A stretch of DNA of 64,000 bases from CAZMNY01 sp964567745 (GTDB lineage Bacteria; Planctomycetota; Planctomycetia; Pirellulales; Pirellulaceae). A model generated the notes under the pieces. That model had not been told where the DNA came from. It worked only from the letters and a program-made list of their open reading frames with translations, and made no database searches. The stretch lies in contig CAZMNY010000020.1 of NCBI GenBank assembly GCA_964567745.1, forward strand, positions 76,847-140,846, given 5' to 3'. Positions 54,983-63,620 of this stretch are shown in pieces; the first letter of the stretch is position 1; each line of letters begins with the position of its first letter. The translations under genes and the position numbers were made by a program.

Positions 54983-56134
54983 TTATTTCAGCATCGCGAG
55001 CACACTCTGCAACGCAGCTGTTGCGTCCTCGTTTTCTAGTGCGTCCCGCGCTGACTCGGCCATTTCAACCTGTTCCGACGTGAAGAGTAGCGCCGCCTGA
55101 AGCTCTGCGGGCGCTTTGCCGATCAGCCGTTTTCCAACCAAGTCCATCAGCTCCTTGACGCCCTGCCCTGTGGCCGCGCTAACTCCGACAAATCCCTCTG
55201 GCAGCGTGAGGTCTGCCGCGAGGTCTAATTTGTTGATGACGTGAATCGTTCGATCCGAATCAGTCGAAAGAGCACTTGTGGCTGATTCGGTCTGCTTTTC
55301 GCTCTTCGCCCTACGCCAGTGATCGACGTCAACGACGTGTAGGAGGCAATCGGCACGGTTTTGAGCCGTGCGTGCGCGGGCGACGCCTTGTTGCTCGAGA
55401 TGGTCCGACGATTCACGGATCCCCGCGGTGTCGCTCCATGTCACAGGCCACCCATCGAGCGGGCTCGACGAGGTAACGACGTCGCGTGTCGTTCCAGGTT
55501 GGTCGAACACAATAGCGCGATCGTAACCGAGAATGCGGTTGACCAGGCTGCTCTTTCCGACGTTGGGCGGGCCGCTGAGGACGACTTGCCAGGGTTTGGT
55601 CAGATGCCGTCCGAATCGAGCGTTGTCGAGCAGGTCGTCGAGTCGATCCCGTGCGATGGCTGGTCGATCGAAATCAATGTCTTCCGCGATCGATTGCAAT
55701 TCGCGGCGCAGGCTGCCGTGAAGTTGGGCGAGCAGTCGCGCCGCGGTCGTCTGCGTGCAGCTTGACGCCAAAGCGATGACGGCGGCGCGTTCGAGTTCGC
55801 CTTGGTGCTCCGCTTCCAACCATTGCGTAGGAGTCGTCTCGATATCAACTTGAGGTCGAAGTGAATTCAAGATCGCCGTCGAGGCGGCCGCGCCGCCGTG
55901 GCAATGGATTTCGACACCGCGTTGCGTTCGGCAAATGACGATCTCTTCGCCGCGTTGGTCTTGCCAGCAGCCGAAGGCAATCGCGCCGACGGCCAGGCCG
56001 CTCAACTTCCGGCCGCTTGCCGAGACAAATAACGCTTCGACTATTTCGGCAGCGCCGGGGCCTTCGACGGCAATGGTCGCAACGGCGCTCCGACCGGGCG
56101 GGGTCAGCAGCGCCGCCCAAAGGCGACGACTCAT
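54983..56134 (-). CDS. MnmE/TrmE-like GTPase lacking the C-terminal CxGK motif
   Basis: A 383-aa protein of the TrmE/MnmE family (usual length about 450). It has an N-terminal formyl-THF-type domain (SRRLWAALLTPPGRSAVATIAVEG), then the G domain with G1 GPPNVGKS (188-195), G3 DTAG (235-238) and G4 NKLD (301-304). The C-terminal helical domain is short and the conserved Cys of the CxGK end is missing; the protein closes with a run of hydrophobic helix residues (AALQSVLAMLK). MnmE modifies uridine 34 of tRNA with MnmG, which uses that Cys for tRNA binding; a changed activity or a different role is possible. Its start overlaps the coaX stop by ATGA. Confidence 0.8.
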   Translation of the reverse strand: MSRRLWAALLTPPGRSAVATIAVEGPGAAEIVEALFVSASGRKLSGLAVGAIAFGCWQDQRGEEIVICRTQRGVEIHCHGGAAASTAILNSLRPQVDIETTPTQWLEAEHQGELERAAVIALASSCTQTTAARLLAQLHGSLRRELQSIAEDIDFDRPAIARDRLDDLLDNARFGRHLTKPWQVVLSGPPNVGKSSLVNRILGYDRAIVFDQPGTTRDVVTSSSPLDGWPVTWSDTAGIRESSDHLEQQGVARARTAQNRADCLLHVVDVDHWRRAKSEKQTESATSALSTDSDRTIHVINKLDLAADLTLPEGFVGVSAATGQGVKELMDLVGKRLIGKAPAELQAALLFTSEQVEMAESARDALENEDATAALQSVLAMLK

Positions 56135-56961
56135 GAGGGATCACCATCTTGGCCCGGGCCGTCTCCGAGTTCGCTTTTCTCGGCGGCCATTTTTGCATCG
56201 GCAATTTGGGCGACTCCGGCGAGAGTCAGACCGGGGACGAGCGTGGCGCCTTCAAGCAATTGGGACCACACCGCCGCGCCGCCGGTAAGGAACAGATCCG
56301 CCTCGCCATCCAGCCGACTTCGGTGGCGATCGACAAGTTCTTTCACTCCGCCAAAGGTCCCCCAGAAAAGGCCGCTGCGAATCGCGTCTTCCGTGTTGGT
56401 GCCGATGCTCGGTGGCGGCGAATCGAGCGGAATGATGCGAGGTAGGGCGTCCGTCCGTTCGTCCAGCGCGAAAGCCGCAACTCCAACGCCCGGCATGATT
56501 GCGCCGCCGAGAAAGCGGCCCGCTCGATCGACCACGTCGACAGTGATTGCCGTCCCACTGTCAACGATCAATGCTGCCTTGTTGGGCTCGCGCATCGAGT
56601 TGGCAGCAACCGCCGCAGCGACTCGATCCATGCCGACTTTGTCCGGCGCGTCAATTCGTAACTCGATTGGCGAGTCGAGGTGGACGAGTTGTTCAACTCG
56701 GTCGTTTGGCCGAATCTCGGCCAGGCAAGAGGTTAATCGACTTAAGCCAGATTGATTGACGCTAACCGCCCACCAAGTTATCGGCTCGTCCAAGCCTTCA
56801 ATGAATTGGCGGGTCGCCTTGTCGACTCCGTCTCGTAGCAGAGCCGTTGGATTTAGGCTAAGGGATAGCGGGTCGATTTGGTTCTTGCTATTCGAGAAGG
56901 CGTCGACGGCCGCCGCATGAATGGCGGAGTTCCCTATATCGAGAACAACAAAGCGATTCAT
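56131..56961 (-). CDS. coaX: Type III pantothenate kinase
   Basis: A 276-aa protein of the CoaX family. The phosphate-binding motif DIGNS is at residues 8-12, GMDR at 110-113, and the second motif DSGTAITVD at 134-142; GGAIMPG follows at 152-158. It phosphorylates pantothenate, the first step of coenzyme A synthesis. It overlaps both neighbours by ATGA (obgE stop upstream, mnmE-like start downstream), so the three are translationally coupled on the minus strand. The last 20 residues are acidic and not part of the fold. Confidence 0.92.
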   Translation of the reverse strand: MNRFVVLDIGNSAIHAAAVDAFSNSKNQIDPLSLSLNPTALLRDGVDKATRQFIEGLDEPITWWAVSVNQSGLSRLTSCLAEIRPNDRVEQLVHLDSPIELRIDAPDKVGMDRVAAAVAANSMREPNKAALIVDSGTAITVDVVDRAGRFLGGAIMPGVGVAAFALDERTDALPRIIPLDSPPPSIGTNTEDAIRSGLFWGTFGGVKELVDRHRSRLDGEADLFLTGGAAVWSQLLEGATLVPGLTLAGVAQIADAKMAAEKSELGDGPGQDGDPS

Positions 56962-58037
56962 AAACTCGGCTCGCCGGGGTCCTGCGATTGTCCGTTCCCA
57001 TCATGCCCGTCCTGCGCTTGCTCGGCTAATACGTCTCGATCGTCAATTTGCTGAGTGATGCGCCGAGTCAGCTCGTCCAGTCCCTCGCCGGTGACTGCCG
57101 AAATCTTCATGACTGAGCGGCCGAGTTCATCGGCCAGTCGCGCCTGTGTTTCCGCCGCCGCTGACAACTCGGCCTTGCTGACGCACAAGATTTCAGGTCG
57201 TGAAGCTAACTCGCCTTTTCCGAGCGCGCCCGCATACTGCTCCAATTCGGCTCGGATCGATCGATAATTCTCCAACGGGTCGGTGCCGTCCATCGGCTCG
57301 GGCTCAACCAAGTGGACGAGAATGCCAGCTCGTTCGATGTGTCTCAGGAATTCGTGGCCGAGTCCGACGCCCTCGTGGGCGCCTTCGATCAGACCAGGAA
57401 TGTCGGCCATCACGAAAGAACGGTCGAGATTCAAATGGACTCGGCCGAGGTTCGGCGACTTCGTCGTGAACGGATAGTTGGCTATCTCAGGTCGAGCTCG
57501 AGACAACCGGCTCAACAGCGTGCTCTTTCCCGCATTCGGTTTCCCCAACAGTCCCACATCGGCAATCACCTTCAATTCAAGCAACAAGTGCCGGTGTTCG
57601 CCCGGTTGCCCCGGTTCGACGTGGCGAGGCGCTTGGTTGGTCGACGTTTTGAATCGCGTGTTGCCGCGGCCGCCTCGTCCGCCGCGAGCGGCGATAAACT
57701 GTTGGCCCTCGGCGTCGAGATCCTTGAGCACAAAATCTCTCTTCGCGTCGATCACGATAGTGCCGGGTGGCACTTCGATGATTACGTCTTCGCCTTGGCG
57801 GCCATTGCGTTTTGAGCCTTGGCCATGTTTGCCTCGTTGGGCCTTCCAGAGCTTGCGATGAGAAATGTTGACGAGGCTATCGACCCCTGACTGAGCGATG
57901 ACGATGATGCTGCCGCCATCGCCTCCGTTGCCGCCGTCGGGTCCGCCGCGAGGGACATGTCGCTCACGACGGAAACTCATGCATCCATCGCCGCCGTCCC
58001 CAGCCCGGACTTCAATGTTGACTCGGTCGACAAACAT
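56958..58037 (-). CDS. obgE: Obg-family GTPase
   Basis: A 359-aa Obg. The N-terminal glycine-rich Obg fold is complete (GGDGCMSFRRERHVPRGGPDGG in part). The G domain shows G1 GKPNAGKS (165-172), G2 threonines (191-192), G3 DIPG (212-215) and G5 SAVTG (313-317). The G4 motif reads SKAE (287-290) where NKxD is usual, so base specificity may differ; I do not know how common this is in planctomycetes. The C terminus is short and acidic. Obg binds the large ribosomal subunit and helps its assembly. It lies downstream of rpmA, past a terminator, and heads the obgE-coaX-mnmE-like group. Confidence 0.93.
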   Translation of the reverse strand: MFVDRVNIEVRAGDGGDGCMSFRRERHVPRGGPDGGNGGDGGSIIVIAQSGVDSLVNISHRKLWKAQRGKHGQGSKRNGRQGEDVIIEVPPGTIVIDAKRDFVLKDLDAEGQQFIAARGGRGGRGNTRFKTSTNQAPRHVEPGQPGEHRHLLLELKVIADVGLLGKPNAGKSTLLSRLSRARPEIANYPFTTKSPNLGRVHLNLDRSFVMADIPGLIEGAHEGVGLGHEFLRHIERAGILVHLVEPEPMDGTDPLENYRSIRAELEQYAGALGKGELASRPEILCVSKAELSAAAETQARLADELGRSVMKISAVTGEGLDELTRRITQQIDDRDVLAEQAQDGHDGNGQSQDPGEPSL

Positions 58038-58103
58038 GGCTCGGATTCGTCGGAGGGCGAAGGGAGATGCGGGCCTTCACAGAATAGCTGTTTCCGGCTG
58101 GCG

Positions 58104-58134
58104 CAAAAACAAGAGACGCCAAAAATGGCGTCTC
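58104..58134 (-). terminator. Intrinsic terminator after rpmA
   Basis: On the minus strand the stem GAGACGCCA / TGGCGTCTC (58113-58134) has nine base pairs and a loop of four T, followed by CTTGTTTTTG. This is a good rho-independent terminator for transcription coming from rpmA, and it lies on the far side of the family A element. It would isolate rpmA from obgE, which must then have its own promoter. Confidence 0.8.
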
Positions 58135-58176
58135 AATCAAACATCGCTGGCGATTCAAAATGCTCTTGAAGCCGGC

Positions 58177-58285
58177 CTAGTGCAGCGTCAACACTAAGAA
58201 TTAGGATCCCAGTGTTTGTATCGTACGCCGTCAAGTCAAGTTCCGCTGAAGCCAACCCCAATTTTTGGAGTTGACGCGGCACTAG
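58177..58285 (+). mobile_element. Family A CTAG-bounded MITE-like element, copy A3
   Basis: A 109-bp copy of family A, about 96% identical to A2 by eye. Its right CTAG (58282-58285) includes the TAG stop codon of rpmA on the minus strand. Inserted at that position, the element leaves the protein end unchanged if the target was CTAG and was duplicated on insertion. Confidence 0.85.
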
Positions 58286-58536
58286 GTTGCGACTTCGTCG
58301 CTCACATTGATGCGTCGGCCTTTGCGGTCAAATGACACGACTCCGTCCGTCAGCGCGAACAGGGTGTAGTCATTTCCCATGCCAACGTTCTTGCCAGGCT
58401 GGAATCGAGTGCCGAGTTGGCGAACCAGAATGTTGCCGGCTCGGACTTTCTCGCCGCCGTATTTCTTTATGCCGCGCCGTTGTGCGTTCGAATCGCGGCC
58501 GTTGCGGCTCGAGCCTTGGCCCTTCTTATGTGCCAC
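58282..58536 (-). CDS. rpmA: 50S ribosomal protein L27
   Basis: An 84-aa protein with the L27 sequence: AHKKGQGSSRNGRDSNAQRRG at its start in short form, KKYGGEKVRAGNILVRQLGT and FQPGKNVGMGNDYTLFAL. It lies in the peptidyl-transferase region of the large subunit. The stop codon TAG is part of the family A element's terminal CTAG. The gene for L21 (rplU), which usually precedes rpmA, is not adjacent here; a secreted unknown gene lies upstream instead. Confidence 0.96.
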   Translation of the reverse strand: MAHKKGQGSSRNGRDSNAQRRGIKKYGGEKVRAGNILVRQLGTRFQPGKNVGMGNDYTLFALTDGVVSFDRKGRRINVSDEVAT

Positions 58537-58580
58537 GGATACGTCCTCAAACTATTTGTCTGCAAGTCAAACTACCCGTT

Positions 58581-59546
58581 CTAGCGGTAAATCCACTGAT
58601 GATCAAGGCGTTGTTTGAGACCATAGAGATTGAGAATTTTGGCTTGTTCGGCCGGATCGGTCTTGATCGGCACGCCGTAGTGAACTTCGCGTTCATGCTC
58701 GGCGATCGTGTCGCCGGGACGCGAGAAATTGAGCAAAAGGTGCTTGTGCACATATGTTCGCCCTTTGCCCGCCGGGTCGCCTCGCTGATAAACCCCCGCC
58801 GGATCCTCGAACTTGTAGGCGTTGGTCAGACCCTTGATGTAGATCGAAAAGAAGTCGATTCGCGGATCAAGATCCTCCCAGGTCACCACGCCCCAGACAC
58901 TGTTGTCCTCCTCAGCGGTCGACGGCTTGATGGCGACGGAGCTGACCGTGATCGAGTTGTAGATCGGCTTTCCAACTCGTTCCCGAGCGCGAATGGGCAC
59001 CATCGCCGAGGGAATAATCCGGTCCATGTAATTCTTGTTGTATTCCTTCGACTCCAAAGTGAACTGTGGGAAAAACCTCATTACATCGGTGATGCTGGGC
59101 GTCGTGGAGGGGAAGGTCACGTTTCCAAAGGTGTCTTCTTGAGGCGTCGGATTCTGGTCTTTGCCCAAGTAGCGAATTCGATAAACCATGTACCAAATCA
59201 GCTTGTTCTGCATCACGCCCGTGGCTTGCGGCACATCGACTCGCACCATACGAAGCGGTTTGAAAGAGAACTCAAGGTTCCAGACGGGCCGCCTCAGGAT
59301 GACGTGTTTTGATTGTTCCCAGAGCGTATTGCTCTTGGCGTCAAAATTGGGCGTCCAGTCCAGGCCCGACAACGAGACCAACTCGACGATCGGCAACGGC
59401 CCTGTATACGTCTCCTCAGTTAAGGGAGACGAGGGGATCGTCGTGAGCACGCCTGGGGCGAGTTTGCGGCGTTTTTGTTGAGCGGACACAGTCGTCACGG
59501 ATGAGACGGCGATCAGTGCCACGGCAAGAAACAGTCGAAATTTCAT
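58581..59546 (-). CDS. Secreted protein of unknown function
   Basis: A 321-aa protein with a clear signal peptide (LFLAVALIAVSSVTTVSAQ). The mature part is beta-rich, with NPTPQEDTFG, a segment WGVVTWEDLDPRIDFFSIYI and a C-terminal basic region ending QRLDHQWIYR. No family is recognised. It lies 44 bp upstream of rpmA in the same direction and may be co-transcribed with it. Confidence 0.65.
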   Translation of the reverse strand: MKFRLFLAVALIAVSSVTTVSAQQKRRKLAPGVLTTIPSSPLTEETYTGPLPIVELVSLSGLDWTPNFDAKSNTLWEQSKHVILRRPVWNLEFSFKPLRMVRVDVPQATGVMQNKLIWYMVYRIRYLGKDQNPTPQEDTFGNVTFPSTTPSITDVMRFFPQFTLESKEYNKNYMDRIIPSAMVPIRARERVGKPIYNSITVSSVAIKPSTAEEDNSVWGVVTWEDLDPRIDFFSIYIKGLTNAYKFEDPAGVYQRGDPAGKGRTYVHKHLLLNFSRPGDTIAEHEREVHYGVPIKTDPAEQAKILNLYGLKQRLDHQWIYR

Positions 59547-59740
59547 GGAGATCTCGCGCGGATGCGGATTGAATTCCAGGCGAAAAAGGAAGTTTCAGTA
59601 TAGTTGCTCGTTTTTCTACCGGCCAACTATTTCCCGAATCCGAAATATCCGCGCGTTACCTGCGGCACCTAACCCGCGCAATGCTCAAATCCGGGTCGAC
59701 GGCGTGCGAGCCATTCTGCCATCGGCATGCACCGGCGGAC

Positions 59741-61213
59741 CTAAGGGCTCGTTTGTGAGCCAGAGCCTGAGGCCGGGCGAGGCGCCGGGGCGGGCTTGAT
59801 TTCGAGCCCGTTGACGAAAGTCCGGTCGGCACCGCCAAACCGTTCGACGAGCTTGGCGTCGAGCGTAAACACCAAAGAGAGGCGATCGCCCTGGCTGCCC
59901 GTCACGTGGAAATAAATCCAGTGAATCGGGATTTCCGATGCGATCCCCGAGGCGGTCACTCGAATCACCTTCTGGCCATTCTCGGCTTCGTATTGTTGAG
60001 TTTCGAGGAATTGACCGAAGTTCTTGTCCAAGGCCAATTGAATGTCGCGCTGGAAGTCAACGACTCCAAACGGTTTCTCGATGGGACGCGGAGTCAGGCG
60101 AGAAATGCTGCATTGCGCCAGCATATCCCCATCGCTCACCATCCTCATGATCGCCACATCGGGGCGCTCGAACATGAGTCGCCAGCGAGGATCGTGTACG
60201 ATTGAGAATCCGATCTTCTGCGACTCAAACTCCAGGATGCCGGTCGCTGGCCCGACATCGGTCGGAAGCCCGGCCACGGCCGATTCGGCCAGTTTGGAGT
60301 GAGTCTTCGCGGCCGGCTTGATGGCGACTCGAAGACGCCCGTCCGCCTCGACTCCTGGCTCGGCCGGGCTGATCGATCGCTTTTCCTTAGTCGAGATCGC
60401 GAACCATGTGATCTCGTTGATTTTCGTGTCGACGTTCATCTTGCCGCGAATGCGAATTTCCGTCGCGACTCCGCCAACAGCCCCGTCGATCAGCCCGGAG
60501 AAGTCGATCATGGCGATCGTCGCTTCACGCTGAGACAACGTCAGTTTGATGTCCGACTGAGAGACGCTCTCGAGAGCCATCACTTTGGCCCAGGTCGAGG
60601 GCGATGGGGTCCAGCTGTCGCCAATTCCGACGGGTTCCGCCGGCAGCAGCTCGGCCAACACGAGTGGATCGCCCTGGGTGCGCAGCAAATCGAGCTCCAT
60701 TCGTTGCATCGGACCTTGGGGCGCTCGGTAATTCAGCTGTTCGGAATTCTTGGCGACGATGATTCGGCGATTATCGCGCAGGCGAGGTTTGACGCCGCCG
60801 TCGCCGATGCGAATTTGGGCTTGGGCTTTGTCGTAGTATCGAATGGCATGATCGCCCTTGTCAGAGAGAAACCGTTCGGCAAAGTCGAGTTCGCCCTTCA
60901 CCTCCATAGGGATCCGCTCTTTTTTCTTCTTGTCCCCTCGCAAGATCAGTTTGCCGCGAGCCTCCAGGACGGCTTTGACGTCGCGCGATCTTGCTCCTCC
61001 AGCCACAAAGAGACGAGTCTTCTTGTCGTCGGACGATCGAGTTGCTGCAGGAGTTTGCGGTCCGATCGGGCCATCTGCGGCGAGGGCTTGCCCCAAGCGG
61101 AGCGCTGGCGAGGCCAAAAGGGCCAGTGCCGGCAGCTGGAAAATCTGCCGGCGTGAGAGCGGGTTGGCAGCGTCTTGGGCGGCCAATATTGACAGCAAAT
61201 CGTCGAACAACAT
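59741..61213 (-). CDS. Exported protein of unknown function (Tat-like signal)
   Basis: A 490-aa protein. An N-terminal RRQIFQLPALALLASPALR stretch resembles a twin-arginine signal. The middle contains beta-rich, repeated strands (FVAGGARSRDVKAVLEARGK, GELDFAERFLSDKGDHAIRYYDKAQ in part). The tail is rich in Pro, Ala and Ser. No known catalytic motif. It may be anchored or free in the periplasm. Confidence 0.6.
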   Translation of the reverse strand: MLFDDLLSILAAQDAANPLSRRQIFQLPALALLASPALRLGQALAADGPIGPQTPAATRSSDDKKTRLFVAGGARSRDVKAVLEARGKLILRGDKKKKERIPMEVKGELDFAERFLSDKGDHAIRYYDKAQAQIRIGDGGVKPRLRDNRRIIVAKNSEQLNYRAPQGPMQRMELDLLRTQGDPLVLAELLPAEPVGIGDSWTPSPSTWAKVMALESVSQSDIKLTLSQREATIAMIDFSGLIDGAVGGVATEIRIRGKMNVDTKINEITWFAISTKEKRSISPAEPGVEADGRLRVAIKPAAKTHSKLAESAVAGLPTDVGPATGILEFESQKIGFSIVHDPRWRLMFERPDVAIMRMVSDGDMLAQCSISRLTPRPIEKPFGVVDFQRDIQLALDKNFGQFLETQQYEAENGQKVIRVTASGIASEIPIHWIYFHVTGSQGDRLSLVFTLDAKLVERFGGADRTFVNGLEIKPAPAPRPASGSGSQTSP

Positions 61214-61928
61214 GTGGAATGCCTATCGTTTCTCGCTTGGAATGCGTCGTAACTCGTTAATCGACAACGCGATTTGCGGAAATCCAGGTGAAAACGGCCG
61301 ATCAAACCAAACAGCGGAAAGTTTGGCTTTCGGCGGCGAGCTTGTTCTTCGAGTGGCTGTAATGAGTCTGTTCGGAGGAAATAGCATCGCAGAAGGGACT
61401 AGCAGGGGGTCTCGACGCAATTCGTTACCGGGAAACAATTTAGGGAATCTTCGCAATAATCGCTCAGCCGACGCGCGAACATTGAATCGGATAATTCGTA
61501 CCTATTAATGCACCGAGCACGAAATGAGGCATCTCGAGAAACTTGAGTTTTTCGTGCAAGGAAATGGGGGTTGACGCGTCAATAGAGTGAAGATGTGGCG
61601 CCCAGCAACAACATATTGGTTCGACCGCAAAGGGCGGCGAGTCAACTTGAGACGGGCCGTCAAGCTGACCTTTCGACGCGGGGTATCGGGCGCGGGCGAG
61701 CCAAAGAGATGAGCTCTTGACCAGTTGAAGCACCAAAGAGGAATGCAGAGGAAAAAAAGGACAGGAACACAGACGACAGGAACACAGACGACAGGAACAC
61801 AGACGACAGGAACACAGAGGACAGGCGTCATCCGGGATTGGACGGCGTTTTTCCCCAGTCATGCCGGGCGATGGGAGTCGCAGGGAACACCGGTTTGGCA
61901 AACATCGACAGAAGAGAAGAGGTCTGCG
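61214..61928. other. Intergenic region with a 15-bp tandem array before the sigma gene
   Basis: About 715 bp between the secreted protein gene and the sigma factor. It holds the 15-bp repeat array at 61761-61829 and probably the promoters of both genes. The frame that crosses the repeat array is open from 61725 to the sigma start but is unlikely to be translated. Confidence 0.6.
61761..61829. repeat. 15-bp tandem repeat (ACAGGAACACAGACG)
   Basis: Three exact units and a fourth with one change (ACAGGAACACAGAGG), then a partial unit. It lies about 100 bp upstream of the sigma factor start, in the likely 5' leader. The length of 15 is a multiple of three, and the same frame is open into the sigma gene, so an extended protein form cannot be ruled out. 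Confidence 0.85.
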
Positions 61929-63620
61929 ATGCACGCCGATTATCATAGTCCAACACTGAAACAACTTCGTGACCAGCAGGTTCGCTTTGCGCCTCGAGAA
62001 AAGAAGCTCGAGCAAGTTGAGCGGGCGGAACGATTGCTGGGCGAAATCGATACATCTCGAAGCTATTCGTACGAGTACCTTTGCTACCGCATCACCGATT
62101 ATCGGCCCGAGGCGGAACGCAACGCGGTCATGAGCGGCGATCAGGCCAATCACGACCTGCGGTTGTTCGTGGAGGATCTTTCCGATGCGGCTCATATCCG
62201 CATCGAGGATGTTCCCGAGCCGGTGCATCTTGTCGATGCACTGAGCAAGATGTTTCACGTCTCGACCAAGACGATTTCGCGGTGGCGCAATCAAGGTCTC
62301 GTGAGCCGTCGGTTTGTGGTCGACGGCCGCAAGCGAGTCGGATTTCTGCAGAGCAGCGTCGATCGATTCGTTTCTCAAAACCGGCAAAAGGTCGAGCGAG
62401 GCGAGCGATTCAGTCAGCTCACCGAGCAGGAGCGATCTGAAATAATCGAGCGAGCTCGGCGACTTGCCAGCGCGGGTGGTTCGCTGGCGCAGGTGTCGAG
62501 GCGGTTGGCTGTGCAGATGAAACGCAGCGTCGAAACCATCCGTTACACGCTGAAGCAGTTCGACGCCGCCAATCGGAATCAGGCGATTTTCCCCGAATTG
62601 ACTGGCCCGTTGACTCCTGAAGCCAAGCAGCGGATCTACGAGCAGTTCAAGCGAGGAGCTTCGGTTGCCGCCCTTTCGAAGCGGTACAACCGAACGCACT
62701 CCACGGTGCATCGTGTGATCAACGACGTCCGCGCTGAGCGGATCATGGAGTTGCCGTTAGATTTCATTCCCAGCGATGAGTTTTCGCTGAGCGGTGCCGA
62801 CGAGGTGATTCTGGCGGCGATGCCTGAGCCCGATAAGCCGGTTCGCAAGACCAAGGTGCCTGGCGAATTGCCGCCCTATCTTGCTTCGCTCTACGATGTC
62901 CCGCTGCTCACGCCTGAGCAGGAGCGGTTCATCTTTCGAAAGTTCAACTACCTCAAATTCAAGGCCGTGGCGATTCGAGATCGTTTGGCGTTGAATCGCG
63001 AGGTGGGGATTGACGCCAAGGTTGGCGATATGGACGAGATCGAGTCGCTTTATGAGCAGGTGGTCGATGTGAAGAATCACATTGTCCAGGCCAATTTGCG
63101 GCTGGTGGTCTCGATTGCCAAGCGGCACGTTTCGCCGACGGAGGACTTTTTCACGCTGATAAGCGATGGCAATATGTCGCTAATTCGGGCAGTTGAGAAG
63201 TTCGACTACTCGCGAGGCAACAAGTTCAGCACCTATGCGAGCTGGGCGATCATGAAGAACTTTGCTCGCACGATCCCAGGTGAATTCAAGCACCGTGATC
63301 GTTTCCGAAACGGGCACGAGGAGATGTTTGGGGTGCAGGAGGATTCGCGTGCGGATCACTTCGCCGCCGAATCGGCCCAACAGCTTCGAGAGAGTCAGGT
63401 CGGCCGGATTCTCAGTCGCCTTGACGACCGCGAGCAGAAGATTATCATTAGCCGCTTCGGGCTGAAGTTCACAGACGATAAGCGCGAGCCGCTCACGCTA
63501 AAGCAAGTCGGTGCCGAGATGGGCGTCACGAAGGAGCGCGTCCGGCAGATTGAGGCGCGAGCCTTGAACAAACTGCGACTTGCGGCGAGCGAAGAGCAGA
63601 TCGAGTTGCCCGAGCTGTAA
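61929..63620 (+). CDS. Composite sigma-70 factor with three extra HTH segments
   Basis: A 563-aa sigma factor started at the ATG at 61929, with AGAGG six bases upstream; an open frame continues upstream through a tandem repeat but does not look translated. The N-terminal half shows three helix-turn-helix-like segments: a MerR-type one (LSKMFHVSTKTISRWRNQGL, residues about 105-124), one at about 184-210 (LAQVSRRLAVQMKRSVETIR) and one at about 244-266 (SVAALSKRYNRTHSTVHRVI). Then comes sigma region 2 (VQANLRLVVSIAKRHV and YSRGNKFSTYASWAIMKNF), a very short linker in place of region 3, and region 4 (TLKQVGAEMGVTKERVRQIE). Probably a planctomycete-specific regulator; the target promoters are unknown. 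Confidence 0.9.
   Translation: MHADYHSPTLKQLRDQQVRFAPREKKLEQVERAERLLGEIDTSRSYSYEYLCYRITDYRPEAERNAVMSGDQANHDLRLFVEDLSDAAHIRIEDVPEPVHLVDALSKMFHVSTKTISRWRNQGLVSRRFVVDGRKRVGFLQSSVDRFVSQNRQKVERGERFSQLTEQERSEIIERARRLASAGGSLAQVSRRLAVQMKRSVETIRYTLKQFDAANRNQAIFPELTGPLTPEAKQRIYEQFKRGASVAALSKRYNRTHSTVHRVINDVRAERIMELPLDFIPSDEFSLSGADEVILAAMPEPDKPVRKTKVPGELPPYLASLYDVPLLTPEQERFIFRKFNYLKFKAVAIRDRLALNREVGIDAKVGDMDEIESLYEQVVDVKNHIVQANLRLVVSIAKRHVSPTEDFFTLISDGNMSLIRAVEKFDYSRGNKFSTYASWAIMKNFARTIPGEFKHRDRFRNGHEEMFGVQEDSRADHFAAESAQQLRESQVGRILSRLDDREQKIIISRFGLKFTDDKREPLTLKQVGAEMGVTKERVRQIEARALNKLRLAASEEQIELPEL

Noticed and set aside
54830..55039. Small plus-strand frame after the esterase gene
   Set aside because: It runs into the antisense strand of the mnmE-like gene and has no ribosome site.
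58332..59312. Plus-strand open frame across rpmA and the secreted protein
   Set aside because: It is antisense to two supported genes and lacks any domain pattern.
61464..62711. Long minus-strand open frame over the start of the sigma gene
   Set aside because: It is antisense to a well supported sigma factor and includes the 15-bp tandem array; the translated repeat is low complexity.
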